A stretch of DNA of 64,000 bases, taken from positions 208,501-272,500 of the forward strand of contig JADJET010000001.1 in assembly GCA_016708925.1 (NCBI GenBank). Direction: 5' to 3'. This document shows, piece by piece, positions 20,738 to 28,968 of the stretch. The first letter of the stretch is position 1. Each line of letters starts with the position of its first letter. The position numbers were made by a program, and so were the translations under genes. Source of the DNA: Gammaproteobacteria bacterium. GTDB lineage: Bacteria > Pseudomonadota > Gammaproteobacteria > Pseudomonadales > Porticoccaceae. Below the pieces are notes generated by a model, which was not told where the DNA came from, did no database searches, and was given only the letters and a program-made list of their open reading frames with translations.

Positions 20738-21607
20738 CTATGGCCGCGGGCGCTCTCCGGCAGCGGGAGGCGCGGGAGGCGCGGGAGGAAAATACTGAAG
20801 CGCCAGCGCCGGGTCGAGGCGGACATCGAACCAGTTCATGCGCCAGTCCAGATGCGGCCCCGTCGCGCGCCCGGTGGCACCGACGCAGGCGATGGGGTCG
20901 CCACGCGCCAGTTCATCGCCCTCCTTTACCAGGGTCGCGCTCAGGTGAATGAAGGAGGAAGTCAGCCCCTGGCCGTGATCGACGATCAGGGTTCCGCCCG
21001 AAAAATACAGGTCCGGCTGAGCGAGGCGCACCACCCCCGGCGCCGGCGCCCGCACCAGCGCACCGGTCGGCGCCGCGATATCCAGGCCAAAGTGGGGGTT
21101 TTTCGGCACTCCGTTGTAAATGCGCTGGCTGCCGTACACGCCCGTGATGGGGCCATCCAGGGGACGGCTGAAACCGGCCAGAAAATCGCGCCGGGGGGAG
21201 TTGACCGCGCGCGCCCGATCCACCAGTTCCTGCTCGCGACGGATGCGATCCATGACCTCCGGGGGCGGAGTGACGGTACGCTCCGGCACACCGTCCACCC
21301 GCTGCACCGCGTAGCTGCGGCGTTCGACATCGAAGCGGTAATGGCGCGGCCCCATGGGATCGGTGACGATCAAGGTCATGGTCGCCGGGGCATCACGCCC
21401 CAGCCCCACCACGAAGTGGCCATCGGGAGACACCGGCACGGACTTGCGGTCGAAGGTCACCCTGGCGGTCGGCGCCACCCGGCCGATGATCATGCCGCCC
21501 TGGCGCCAGACGCCCTGAAATTCCAGGCCGTCGTCAGCGCTGGCGACGGGCGCGGCCAGTGCGATCCCGGCAAACACACAAGACATCAACCACCGGTAGG
21601 GATTCAC
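20738..21607 (-). CDS. M23 (LytM-like) peptidase family protein, periplasmic
   Basis: 289 residues. GTG at 21607, 10 bases after the recX stop, begins NPYRWLMSCVFAGIALAAPVASA, a good signal peptide. The mature protein has an Ig-like N-terminal part (VWRQGGMIIGRVAPTARVTFD) and a C-terminal LytM domain: HFGLDIAAPTGALVRAPAPG near residue 190, IVDHGQGLTSSFIHLS, and GRATGPHLDWRM near residue 260. The usual HxH zinc motif reads H-L-D here, so the last ligand is changed; aspartate might still bind metal, or the protein may be a non-catalytic amidase activator. It appears co-transcribed after recX. Confidence 0.87.
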   Translation of the reverse strand: MNPYRWLMSCVFAGIALAAPVASADDGLEFQGVWRQGGMIIGRVAPTARVTFDRKSVPVSPDGHFVVGLGRDAPATMTLIVTDPMGPRHYRFDVERRSYAVQRVDGVPERTVTPPPEVMDRIRREQELVDRARAVNSPRRDFLAGFSRPLDGPITGVYGSQRIYNGVPKNPHFGLDIAAPTGALVRAPAPGVVRLAQPDLYFSGGTLIVDHGQGLTSSFIHLSATLVKEGDELARGDPIACVGATGRATGPHLDWRMNWFDVRLDPALALQYFPPAPPAPPAAGERPRP

Positions 21608-21617
21608 GAGATAATGC

Positions 21618-22127
21618 TCACAAGGTATCAATGTCCGCGTCGCGGGACTGCCCGGCCAGGGTCGCCTGAATTTCGTCGGCACCGAAACCGCGATACTGAA
21701 GGAAACGCGCCCGCCGCGCGCGCTCGGGCCAGTCCTGCGCGGACTTGCGACCAAATTTCTGGGTGCTGACCGTCAGCGCCAGAGCACACCAGTCCACGTC
21801 TGCCGTGGTCAGTGCGTACTGAACAAGCTCAGCGTCGATGCCGCGTTCGGCCAGCTCGCGCCGGATGCGCTGCGGCCCCTGACCGCGGCGAACCCGGCTC
21901 GCGACCAGGGCCTCGGCGAAGCGGGTATCGCTCTGCAAACCTTCCGCGGCGAGTTGATCGAGCACCCGTTCGATCAGCACGGCCTCGGCGGCGAAGTCGA
22001 CGGACAGCTTGCGGACCAGTTCGACGCGGCTGTGCTCGCGCCGCGCCAGCTGCCGGATCGCCGCTGCACGCAGCGCCCGCGCCGGATCGATCGGGGCTGC
22101 ACCGGCGCCATCCGCTGTACTGTTCAG
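21618..22127 (-). CDS. recX: RecA regulatory protein RecX
   Basis: 169 residues. Binds the RecA filament and limits its growth. Three-helix RecX repeats are visible: RAAAIRQLARREHSRVELVRKL, VLDQLAAEGLQSDTRFAEALVASRVRRGQGPQRIRRELAERGI, and RRARFLQYRGFGADEIQATL. No ATG, GTG or TTG lies in frame between the recA stop and the conserved region; the only candidate with a ribosome site is CTG at 22127, preceded by AAGGGGG. It follows recA after 52 bases and is probably co-transcribed and SOS-induced. Confidence 0.92.
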   Translation of the reverse strand: MNSTADGAGAAPIDPARALRAAAIRQLARREHSRVELVRKLSVDFAAEAVLIERVLDQLAAEGLQSDTRFAEALVASRVRRGQGPQRIRRELAERGIDAELVQYALTTADVDWCALALTVSTQKFGRKSAQDWPERARRARFLQYRGFGADEIQATLAGQSRDADIDTL

Positions 22128-22179
22128 GTCGCCCCCTTGCTCACGGCATCTGCCGGCAGACGCCGTCTCCGCACAGCGC

Positions 22180-23220
22180 CTATTCGAACTCCGCGTCCAC
22201 CGCCGCAGCGGTTTCCGGGCTGGCGGCCGAATCACCACCAAGCAACTTCGCGCGCAACTGGGTATCGATTTCCGTGGCGATTTCAGGATGTTCGCGGAGG
22301 TAATCGCAGGCATTGCTCTTGCCCTGCCCGATCTTGTCGCCGCGATAGGCATACCAAGCGCCGGATTTTTCGACCAGACCGCACTTGACGCCCAGATCGA
22401 TGATCTCGCCCATGCGGTTGATGCCGGAGCCGTAGAGAATCTGGAATTCGGCCTGGCGGAACGGCGGCGATACCTTGTTCTTGACCACCTTGACGCGGGT
22501 CTCACTGCCGACGACTTCCTCGCCCTCCTTGACCGCGCCGATGCGACGGATATCGAGGCGCACCGAGGCGTAGAACTTGAGCGCGTTGCCCCCGGTGGTG
22601 GTCTCCGGGTTGCCGAACATGACGCCGATTTTCATCCGGATCTGGTTGATGAAAATCACCAGGCAATTGGAATTCTTGATGTTGCCGGTGAGTTTGCGCA
22701 GCGCCTGCGACATCAGCCGCGCCTGCAAGCCCACATGATGATCGCCCATCTCGCCCTCGATCTCGGCGCGGGGTACCAGCGCCGCCACCGAATCCACCAC
22801 CAGCACGTCGATGGCGCCGGAGCGCACCAGCATGTCGGTGACTTCCAGCGCCTGCTCGCCGGTATCGGGTTGGGACAGAATCAGGTCGTCGATATTGACC
22901 CCGAGTTTCTCCGCATAGATGGGATCCAGCGCGTGCTCGGCGTCGATGAAGGCGCAGGTGCCACCCAGCTTCTGGGCCTGGGCGATGACCGAGAGGGTCA
23001 GCGTGGTTTTACCCGAGGATTCCGGGCCGTAGATCTCGACCACCCGGCCGCGCGGCAGGCCGCCGATGCCCAGCGCCAGGTCGAGGCCGAGCGAGCCGGT
23101 GGAAATACTCGGAATTGCGACATGCTCCTTGTCGCCCATCCGCATCACCGTGCCCTTGCCGAACTGCTTGTCGATCTGGCTCAGGGCCGCCTGCAATGCT
23201 TTTTCCTTGTTCGAATCCAT
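22180..23220 (-). CDS. recA: Recombinase RecA
   Basis: 346 residues, standard length. Forms the strand-exchange filament and the coprotease that drives LexA self-cleavage. Walker A GPESSGKTT is near residue 67, the Walker B strand VLVVDSVAAL near 140, loop L1 with EIEGEMGDHHVGLQARLMSQALRKL, loop L2 with GVMFGNPETTTGGNALKFYAS, and a short acidic C-terminal tail ending AVDAEFE. The start MDSNKEKALQAAL at 23220 has GAGGT upstream; extended starts upstream are not needed. The LexA operator lies 65 bases upstream. Confidence 0.99.
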   Translation of the reverse strand: MDSNKEKALQAALSQIDKQFGKGTVMRMGDKEHVAIPSISTGSLGLDLALGIGGLPRGRVVEIYGPESSGKTTLTLSVIAQAQKLGGTCAFIDAEHALDPIYAEKLGVNIDDLILSQPDTGEQALEVTDMLVRSGAIDVLVVDSVAALVPRAEIEGEMGDHHVGLQARLMSQALRKLTGNIKNSNCLVIFINQIRMKIGVMFGNPETTTGGNALKFYASVRLDIRRIGAVKEGEEVVGSETRVKVVKNKVSPPFRQAEFQILYGSGINRMGEIIDLGVKCGLVEKSGAWYAYRGDKIGQGKSNACDYLREHPEIATEIDTQLRAKLLGGDSAASPETAAAVDAEFE

Positions 23221-23284
23221 CGCGTTACCTCGGTCTGGCGTTGCCATCAATGAACATGTGGTGAGCTTAGGCCAAAGCGGATAA

Positions 23285-23300
23285 CTGTACAAGCATACAG
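23285..23300. promoter_or_regulatory. LexA operator (SOS box) of recA
   Basis: CTGTACAAGCATACAG, a perfect CTGT-N8-ACAG box of the gammaproteobacterial type, extended to a longer palindrome by the flanking AA and TT. It lies 65 bases upstream of the recA ATG, where it would overlap the promoter. This predicts SOS induction of recA and recX. Confidence 0.95.
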
Positions 23301-23417
23301 TTGTCGGGAGCGGCGGAGCCGGGTAACCCGCCCGCCGGAATCCGGCTTTGACCTGGACGCCAAGGTAAGCCGGCCCGGGGGATAAAGACAAGACGGCTCG
23401 CCGCCCGGCCCGCAAAA

Positions 23418-23446
23418 TTGACAGCTTCCGGAAGGCTCCCTTAAGG
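23418..23446 (+). promoter_or_regulatory. Possible sigma-70 promoter of the MaoC-dehydrogenase operon
   Basis: A consensus -35 TTGACA (23418-23423) is followed after 17 bases by a poor -10 (TTAAGG). It lies about 36 bases ahead of the MaoC start codon. The -10 mismatch keeps confidence low. Confidence 0.35.
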
Positions 23447-23481
23447 TGGCTTCCCTTCGTGCCCGCCTGGAGACAACAACC

Positions 23482-23997
23482 ATGCCAAAATCCGTTGAAA
23501 TCGCCCCCGGGCGTTACCGCGAGTCCTACGGCCGCTATCTGGAAGATTTCAAGGTGGGGGATGTCTACGAACATCGCCCCGGGCGCACCATCACCGAGAC
23601 CGACAATACTTGGTTCACCCTGCTCACCATGAACCAGCATCCGTTGCATTTCGACAAGGAATACGCCAAGCACAGCGAATTCGGCCAGATCCTGGTCAAC
23701 AGCACCATGACCGTTGCGGTCCTCGCCGGCATGAGCGTCTCCGACGTCAGCCAGAAAACCATCGCCAACCTGGGCTGGAAGGAAATCCGGATGCCGGCGC
23801 CGGTGTTCGTCGGCGACACGCTGTACGCCGAGTCGGAAGTGCTGGAAATCCGTGAATCCAAAAGCCGTCCCAACGCCGGTCTGGTGACCGTAAAGACTAT
23901 CGGGAAAAATCAGCATGGCGTGGTGATCTGCGATTTCATCCGCACCATGCTGATTCCCAAAACCGGTCATGCCGTGGACGACAAAGCCAACTACTGA
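23482..23997 (+). CDS. MaoC family dehydratase
   Basis: 171 residues with a hot-dog fold. Probably hydrates or dehydrates an enoyl- or hydroxyacyl-CoA. Landmarks are YLEDFKVGDVYEHRPGRTITETDNTWFTLLTMNQHPLHFDKEYA (substrate/catalytic region with the N-H-D triad pattern: NQHPLHFD) and a C-terminal strand set VFVGDTLYAESEVLEIRESKS. The ATG at 23482 fits the family start; the 12 extra upstream codons do not. First gene of a run MaoC, acyl-CoA dehydrogenase, MBL hydrolase, epimerase. Confidence 0.92.
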   Translation: MPKSVEIAPGRYRESYGRYLEDFKVGDVYEHRPGRTITETDNTWFTLLTMNQHPLHFDKEYAKHSEFGQILVNSTMTVAVLAGMSVSDVSQKTIANLGWKEIRMPAPVFVGDTLYAESEVLEIRESKSRPNAGLVTVKTIGKNQHGVVICDFIRTMLIPKTGHAVDDKANY

Positions 23998-24049
23998 TTC
24001 GCGACCCATCCGCGAGTGCTTCCATCCCCTGCTTCCGACGAGACCCACC

Positions 24050-25195
24050 ATGGCCAGTGAAGAAGAAGTCCTGATTCTCGACAGCGTGCGCCGCTGGCTG
24101 GAGCGCGATGTCGCCCCTTACGCCCACGATCTGGAACAGGCCGACGAATACCCTCACGCCATGGTGGCGCAGATGAAGGAACTGGGCCTGTTCGGCGCCA
24201 CCATCGCGCCGGAATACGGCGGACTCGGTCTCGGCGCTTCGACCTATGCCAAGATCGTGGCGCTGGTATCGGAAGTCTGGATGTCGCTGTCCGGCATCTT
24301 CAATTCCCACCTCATCATGGCACGGTGCGTACAAAGCTATGGCACCGAGGCACAAAAACAGAAATACCTGCCGCGCTTTGCCAGCGGCGAACTGCGCGGC
24401 GGCATCGGCCTCACCGAACCCGACGCGGGCACCGATCTGCAGGGCATCCGCTGCGCCGCGAAGCGCGACGGTGACCACTATGTGGTGAACGGCACCAAGA
24501 CCTGGATCACCAACTCGATCGAGGGCGACTGTATCGGACTGCTGGTAAAAACCGATCCCGCCGCGAGCCCGCCGCGCAAGGGCATGAGCATGTTCATCGC
24601 CGAAAAAGGTCCGGGCTTCAACGTCACCCGCAAACTGAAAAAACTCGGCTATCGCGGCATCGACACGGCGGAAATCGTCTTCGAGGATTACCGGGTTCAC
24701 AAGGATTGCCTGATCGGCGGCGTCGAAGGCCGCGGCTTTTACAACGCGGTGGGCGGACTCGAACTCGGCCGCATCAATGTCGCGGCGCGCGGCGTCGGCG
24801 TCGCCACGGCGGCGCTCAAACAGTCGGTTGCCTACTCCCAGCAGCGCAAGACTTTCGGCAAGCCGATCTGCGAGCACCAGGCGATCCAGCTCAAGCTCGG
24901 CGAGATGGCCACCCGGGTCGAAGCCGCGCGACTCCTGGTGGAACAGGCCGCGCAAGCCTTCGACCGCGGCGAGCGCTGCGACATGGAAGCCGGGATGGCC
25001 AAATATTTCGCCACCGAAGCCGCGGCCAAAAATGCCGACGAGAACATGCGCATCCACGGCGCCTACGGCTATTCCTGCGAATTCGATGCCGAGCGGCTGT
25101 ACCGCGATGCGCCCCTGATGATCATCGGCGAGGGTACCAACGAGATGCAGCGCATCATCATCGCGCGGCAACTGATCGAGCGAAATCCCGTTTGA
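24050..25195 (+). CDS. Acyl-CoA dehydrogenase
   Basis: 381 residues of the standard FAD-dependent family. LGLFGATIAPEYGGLGLGASTYAKI near residue 45, GGIGLTEPDAGTDLQGIRCAAKRDGDHYVVNGTKTWITN (FAD/substrate region, residues 122-160), RINVAARGVGVATAALKQSVAYSQQRKTFGKPICEHQAIQLKLGEM, and the C-terminal IHGAYGYSCEFDAERLYRDAP ... GEGTNEMQRIIIARQL. The catalytic glutamate position near GEGTNE is as in short- and medium-chain types. It follows the MaoC gene by 52 bases; together they could carry out dehydrogenation and hydration of one CoA ester. Chain length and substrate are unknown. Confidence 0.95.
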   Translation: MASEEEVLILDSVRRWLERDVAPYAHDLEQADEYPHAMVAQMKELGLFGATIAPEYGGLGLGASTYAKIVALVSEVWMSLSGIFNSHLIMARCVQSYGTEAQKQKYLPRFASGELRGGIGLTEPDAGTDLQGIRCAAKRDGDHYVVNGTKTWITNSIEGDCIGLLVKTDPAASPPRKGMSMFIAEKGPGFNVTRKLKKLGYRGIDTAEIVFEDYRVHKDCLIGGVEGRGFYNAVGGLELGRINVAARGVGVATAALKQSVAYSQQRKTFGKPICEHQAIQLKLGEMATRVEAARLLVEQAAQAFDRGERCDMEAGMAKYFATEAAAKNADENMRIHGAYGYSCEFDAERLYRDAPLMIIGEGTNEMQRIIIARQLIERNPV

Positions 25196-25273
25196 CCGGA
25201 TGGCATTGGCGATTGTGCTCCCGGATCGTCCGGGCTAGATTGCCGCCACTACCCGGTACCAATAGACGACCAT

Positions 25274-25315
25274 CAATAAACAACTACCAATAAACAACTA
25301 CCAATAAACAACGAA
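25274..25315 (+). repeat. Short tandem repeat, 14-base unit
   Basis: Two perfect copies of CAATAAACAACTAC (25274-25301) and a third copy identical over its first 11 bases. The block is AT-rich in a GC-rich genome and lies in the leader just before the ribosome site of the gene at 25330. Confidence 0.9.
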
Positions 25316-25329
25316 ATACAGGGGTAATC

Positions 25330-26205
25330 ATGAGAGACCGACTCTACCAACAACTGTCCTGGCAAATCGGCGATGTATCCATCACCCGACTGGTCGAAGT
25401 GGTGCTGATCGCACCCGTGGGGTCACTGTTCCCGGGTCGTACCGCGGACGAACTGGAGCCCTGCGCCCGCTGGCTGCAACCCAATTTTCTCAGCGCCGAC
25501 GGCAATATTTTTCTCAGCATTCACGCGTTTCTGATTCGCGCCGGCGGCCTCAAGATGATCGTGGATACCTGTGCCGGCAACGGCAAGGACCTGCCGTTGT
25601 TCCCCGAGTGGAACAACATGAATACACCGTTTCTCGAGAACATGACCAAGCTGGGGTTCGCGCCCGAATCCATCGACCGGGTGATGTGTACCCACCTGCA
25701 TTTCGACCATGTGGGCTGGAATACCCGTCCCGTGGACGGCAAATGGGTTCCCACTTTTGCCAACGCCCGTTATCTGTTCAATAAAACCGAGTGGGAGTTC
25801 TGGAAAGATCACGATGATCCCTACGGCGCCAACACCATCGAGCACGCCCTGAAGCCAGTGATCAACGCCGGCCTGGTCGATCTGGTCGACACTCACCACC
25901 GCATCTGTGATGAAATCAGTCTGATCCCAACCCCAGGCCACACACCCGGGCATGTCAGCGTGCTGATCCAGTCCAAGGGCGCGGAAGCGGTGATCACCGG
26001 CGACATGTTCCACCACCCCTGCCAGATGGCGCATCCCGAGTGGATCGATATGGGCGACATCTCCAGCGATGTGGCGGAACAGACCCGACTCGCCTTCATG
26101 CAACGCTTCGGCAATCGCCCGTCGCTGGTGCTCGGCACCCACTTCGCCACTCCCACCGCCGGTCACATTGTGAGCGACGGCAAGGGCTGGCGCTTCGATA
26201 CCTGA
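25330..26205 (+). CDS. Metallo-beta-lactamase fold hydrolase (lactonase-like)
   Basis: 291 residues. The zinc motif THLHFDHVGW (near residues 121-130), a second histidine in TPGHTPGHVSV and the aspartate in VITGDMFHHPCQ complete the dinuclear site; the last histidine is in LGTHFATPT. The arrangement is that of the AHL-lactonase/alkylsulfatase-like branch of the superfamily. GGGG precedes the ATG by 6 bases. It sits between an acyl-CoA dehydrogenase and an epimerase gene, so it may hydrolyse an ester, lactone or thioester of a catabolic intermediate rather than a quorum signal. Confidence 0.88.
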   Translation: MRDRLYQQLSWQIGDVSITRLVEVVLIAPVGSLFPGRTADELEPCARWLQPNFLSADGNIFLSIHAFLIRAGGLKMIVDTCAGNGKDLPLFPEWNNMNTPFLENMTKLGFAPESIDRVMCTHLHFDHVGWNTRPVDGKWVPTFANARYLFNKTEWEFWKDHDDPYGANTIEHALKPVINAGLVDLVDTHHRICDEISLIPTPGHTPGHVSVLIQSKGAEAVITGDMFHHPCQMAHPEWIDMGDISSDVAEQTRLAFMQRFGNRPSLVLGTHFATPTAGHIVSDGKGWRFDT

Positions 26206-26230
26206 ATTGTTCGACCAGCGAGGCGCAGCC

Positions 26231-27352
26231 ATGAAGAGGGCACTGATCGTCGGTGGTACCGGACCCACCGGACCCCATGTGATACAGGGGCTGCTCGAGC
26301 GCGGCTACGCCACCACCATTTTCCATCGCGGCACCCACGAGCCGCCGGGATTGCCGGAGGTGGAGCACATCCACGGCGATCCGCACTTTCCGGAGACCAT
26401 CGCGGCGGCGCTCGATGGCCGCGAGTTCGAACTGGTGGTGGCCATGTACGGCCGCATCCGGCATCTGGCGGACTACTTTGCCCGCCGCTGCGCGCGCTTT
26501 ATCGGCGTCGGCGGCATCCCGGTCTACGCCGGGCTGATGGACCCGGAGGGACAACACCCCTGGGGATTGCCGGTGCCGGTACGAGAAACCGCACCGCTCT
26601 CGGATTACCCGGGCGATACCGACGGCAGTCGCTTCGCCCACATGATCTACCGCACCGAACGCCATGTGCTGGATCTGGGTGAAGCCGGGGCCTTCAACGC
26701 CGCCTATTTCCGCTACCCGGCCATCTACGGACCGCGTCAACCCACCCCGATGGAGTGGTCGGTAGTGCGCCGGGTCCGCGACGGCCGGTCCGCGATGATC
26801 CTGCCCAATGGCGGGCTGATCCTGACCAGCCGCTGCGCCGCCCGCAACGCGGCGGAATATCTGTTGCTCTCCATCGACCACCCGGAAGCCAGCCGCAACC
26901 AGGCCTACAACTGCACCGACGACGAGCAGTTCACGCAACGCCAGTGGGTCGAGCTGATTTCGCGCGGCGCCGGCCGGCCGCTGGATATTTTTTCGCTGCC
27001 CGAGGAGCTCGCGACACCCGCCGAACCCCTGACCCGAATGCTGGGCGGCAGCAATCACTGTCTGCTCGACAACGCCAAAGCCCGGCACGAACTCGGCTAC
27101 CGCGACCGGGTATCCGCGCGGGACGCCCTGCAGGAAACCGCCGCCTGGTATCTGGCCAATCCGCTCGCGGGCAACGATGCCGCCAATCACCCAGACCCCT
27201 TCGACTATGCCGCCGAAGACCGGTTGATCGCCGCCTACCAGCGTGGCGTCGCCGCCATCCAGGCCGAAGCACCCTTCCCCAAAGCGAGCTACCACCACTC
27301 CTACGCGCACCCGAAAACACCCGGCCAGGGACCTGACCATCGCGGACGTTGA
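26231..27352 (+). CDS. NAD-dependent epimerase/dehydratase family protein
   Basis: 373 residues beginning MKRALIVGGTGPTGPHV, a Rossmann G-x-x-G-x-x-G nucleotide site of the extended SDR type. Further on there are IGVGGIPVYAGL, a long central loop and YFRYPAIYGPRQPTPMEW, which parallels the substrate region of isomerases such as those of the NmrA/epimerase group. The usual YxxxK pair is replaced by a Y-RTE segment (HMIYRTERHVLDLGE), so the catalytic pair may be altered. It starts 25 bases after the MBL gene and ends the operon. The substrate is unknown. Confidence 0.85.
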   Translation: MKRALIVGGTGPTGPHVIQGLLERGYATTIFHRGTHEPPGLPEVEHIHGDPHFPETIAAALDGREFELVVAMYGRIRHLADYFARRCARFIGVGGIPVYAGLMDPEGQHPWGLPVPVRETAPLSDYPGDTDGSRFAHMIYRTERHVLDLGEAGAFNAAYFRYPAIYGPRQPTPMEWSVVRRVRDGRSAMILPNGGLILTSRCAARNAAEYLLLSIDHPEASRNQAYNCTDDEQFTQRQWVELISRGAGRPLDIFSLPEELATPAEPLTRMLGGSNHCLLDNAKARHELGYRDRVSARDALQETAAWYLANPLAGNDAANHPDPFDYAAEDRLIAAYQRGVAAIQAEAPFPKASYHHSYAHPKTPGQGPDHRGR

Positions 27353-27400
27353 CCCCCCGTCGCCAGGGCCGCTGCGCACTTCGGCGCGGGGTGTTTGGAT

Positions 27401-27434
27401 TTCAGGGGATGTTCGACTTCAGGGGACGTTCGCT
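27401..27434 (+). repeat. Short tandem duplication, 17-base unit
   Basis: TTCAGGGGATGTTCGAC is followed at once by TTCAGGGGACGTTCGCT (14 of 17 equal). It lies between the convergent epimerase and aceA genes. No function is apparent. Confidence 0.8.
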
Positions 27435-27458
27435 GTCATGAGAACCGGTCAGGTCAAC

Positions 27459-27477
27459 GGGCGGCATTGCGCCGCCC
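27459..27477. terminator. GC hairpin between convergent genes, possible terminator
   Basis: GGGCGGC-ATTGC-GCCGCCC makes a 7-base GC stem about 50 bases after the aceA stop and 100 bases after the epimerase stop. No T run follows on either strand, so intrinsic termination is doubtful. Confidence 0.3.
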
Positions 27478-27526
27478 GCGTCGGCGTCGACGCGCGAGTA
27501 TCCGTTCCCGCGCGCAGTCCACCTGA

Positions 27527-28864
27527 TCAGTGAAACTGGTCTTCCTCGGTCGAGCCGGTGAGCGCGGTCACCGAAGACACGCCACCCTGGATCACCGTGG
27601 TCATATCGTCGAAATAGCCGGTGCCCACTTCCTGTTGGTGCGCGACGAAGGTGTAGCCGCGGTCGCGGGCCGAGAATTCCGGCTCCTGCACTTTCTCGAC
27701 ATAGGCTGTCATGTCTTCGCGGGCATAGGCGTAGGCGAGTTCGAACATGTTGTACCACATGTTGTGAATGCCGGCCAACGTGATGAACTGGAACTTGTAA
27801 CCCATGGCCGACAGCTCGCGCTGGAACTTGGCGATGGTGGCGTCGTCCAGATTCTTCTTCCAGTTGAATGACGGCGAGCAGTTGTAGCTGAGCAACTGGT
27901 CGGGGTGCTCCTTGCGGACCGCTTCGGCGAATTTTCTGGCTTCGGCCAGATCCGGCGTTGCGGTTTCACACCAGAGCAGGTCGGCGTAGGGCGCGTAGGC
28001 GATACCCCGGGCAATCGCCTGATCGATGCCGGCGCGGACCTTGTAGAAACCTTCACTGGTGCGCTCGCCGGTGACGAACGGCTTGTCGTAGGGATCGCAG
28101 TCGCTGGTGAGCAAATCCGCCGCGTTGGCGTCGGTGCGAGCGAGCAGGATGGTCGGCACGCCGGCCACGTCGGCGGCGAGCCGCGCCGCGATAAGCTTCT
28201 GAACTGCCTCCTGGGTCGGCACCAGTACCTTGCCGCCCATGTGGCCGCATTTTTTCACGGACGCCAGCTGGTCCTCGAAGTGCACGCCGGCCGCGCCGGC
28301 TTCGATCATGGCTTTCATCAGTTCGTAAGCGTTGAGGACCCCGCCGAAACCGGCTTCGGCGTCCGCCACGATGGGCGCGAAGTAATCAATGTAGTCGGTA
28401 TCACCCGGGGCTTTGCCCGCTTTCCACTGAATCTGATCGGCGCGGCGGAAGGCGTTATTGATACGGCGCACCACGGCGGGTACGGAGTCGGCCGGGTACA
28501 GCGACTGGTCGGGGTACATGCTGGAGGCAGTGTTGTTGTCCGCCGCCACCTGCCAACCGGACAGATAAATCGCCTGGACGCCGGCTTTGACCTGCTGCAC
28601 CGCCTGGCCGCCGGTGAGGGCGCCCATGGCATTGACGAAATCCTTGTCCGGACGAAAGCTCGGCCGTCCACCCTCGGTGACGAGCTTCCACAGTTGCTCG
28701 GCACCGCGCTGGGCAATGGTGTTGTCCACCTTGATGGAGCCGCGCAGGCGTACCACGTCGTCGGCGCCGTAGGTGCGCTTGATGCCCTTCCAGCGCGGGT
28801 TGGTGGCCCAATCCTTGGTGATCTGGGCGATTTCCGCGGCGCGGTTGTAGTTGCCGATGGTCAT
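27527..28864 (-). CDS. aceA: Isocitrate lyase
   Basis: 445 residues, normal for the short proteobacterial form. Cleaves isocitrate to glyoxylate and succinate, the entry of the glyoxylate shunt. The signature KKCGHMGGKVL (near residues 204-214) includes the catalytic cysteine; other landmarks are YLSGWQVAADNN, YPADSVPAVVRRINNAFRRAD, and SYNCSPSFNWKKNLD. AGGAG precedes the ATG by 10 bases. It is divergent from a LysR-type gene, and the shared operator at 28937-28952 suggests that this regulator controls it together with glcB. Confidence 0.98.
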   Translation of the reverse strand: MTIGNYNRAAEIAQITKDWATNPRWKGIKRTYGADDVVRLRGSIKVDNTIAQRGAEQLWKLVTEGGRPSFRPDKDFVNAMGALTGGQAVQQVKAGVQAIYLSGWQVAADNNTASSMYPDQSLYPADSVPAVVRRINNAFRRADQIQWKAGKAPGDTDYIDYFAPIVADAEAGFGGVLNAYELMKAMIEAGAAGVHFEDQLASVKKCGHMGGKVLVPTQEAVQKLIAARLAADVAGVPTILLARTDANAADLLTSDCDPYDKPFVTGERTSEGFYKVRAGIDQAIARGIAYAPYADLLWCETATPDLAEARKFAEAVRKEHPDQLLSYNCSPSFNWKKNLDDATIAKFQRELSAMGYKFQFITLAGIHNMWYNMFELAYAYAREDMTAYVEKVQEPEFSARDRGYTFVAHQQEVGTGYFDDMTTVIQGGVSSVTALTGSTEEDQFH

Positions 28865-28908
28865 GGGATGCAGCTCCTGTTGCGGGTGGTGGAGTGGAGA
28901 GGTTGCGA

Positions 28909-28952
28909 ATTGTATTTTTTGTGGGATGATTCGACTAATTTATCGTTTTTAT
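28909..28952 (-). promoter_or_regulatory. aceA promoter region with candidate regulator operator
   Basis: On the minus strand ATAAAAACGATAAATT (28937-28952) is followed 38 bases from its start by a -10-like TACAAT (28909-28914). The same 16 bases recur before glcB in the same orientation with nearly the same spacing. The similarity also continues past the 16 bases (AATCAT in register). The likely binder is the LysR-type regulator encoded next door; that is inference. Confidence 0.65.
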
Positions 28953-28968
28953 CTTCACTATTTTTCTT

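Noticed and set aside
22180..24051. 623-residue recA reading
   Set aside because: The extra 277 residues run antisense through the MaoC gene and the promoter region; the canonical RecA start is at 23220.
25274..25315. CRISPR-like array
   Set aside because: Units are only 14 bases and directly adjacent without spacers.
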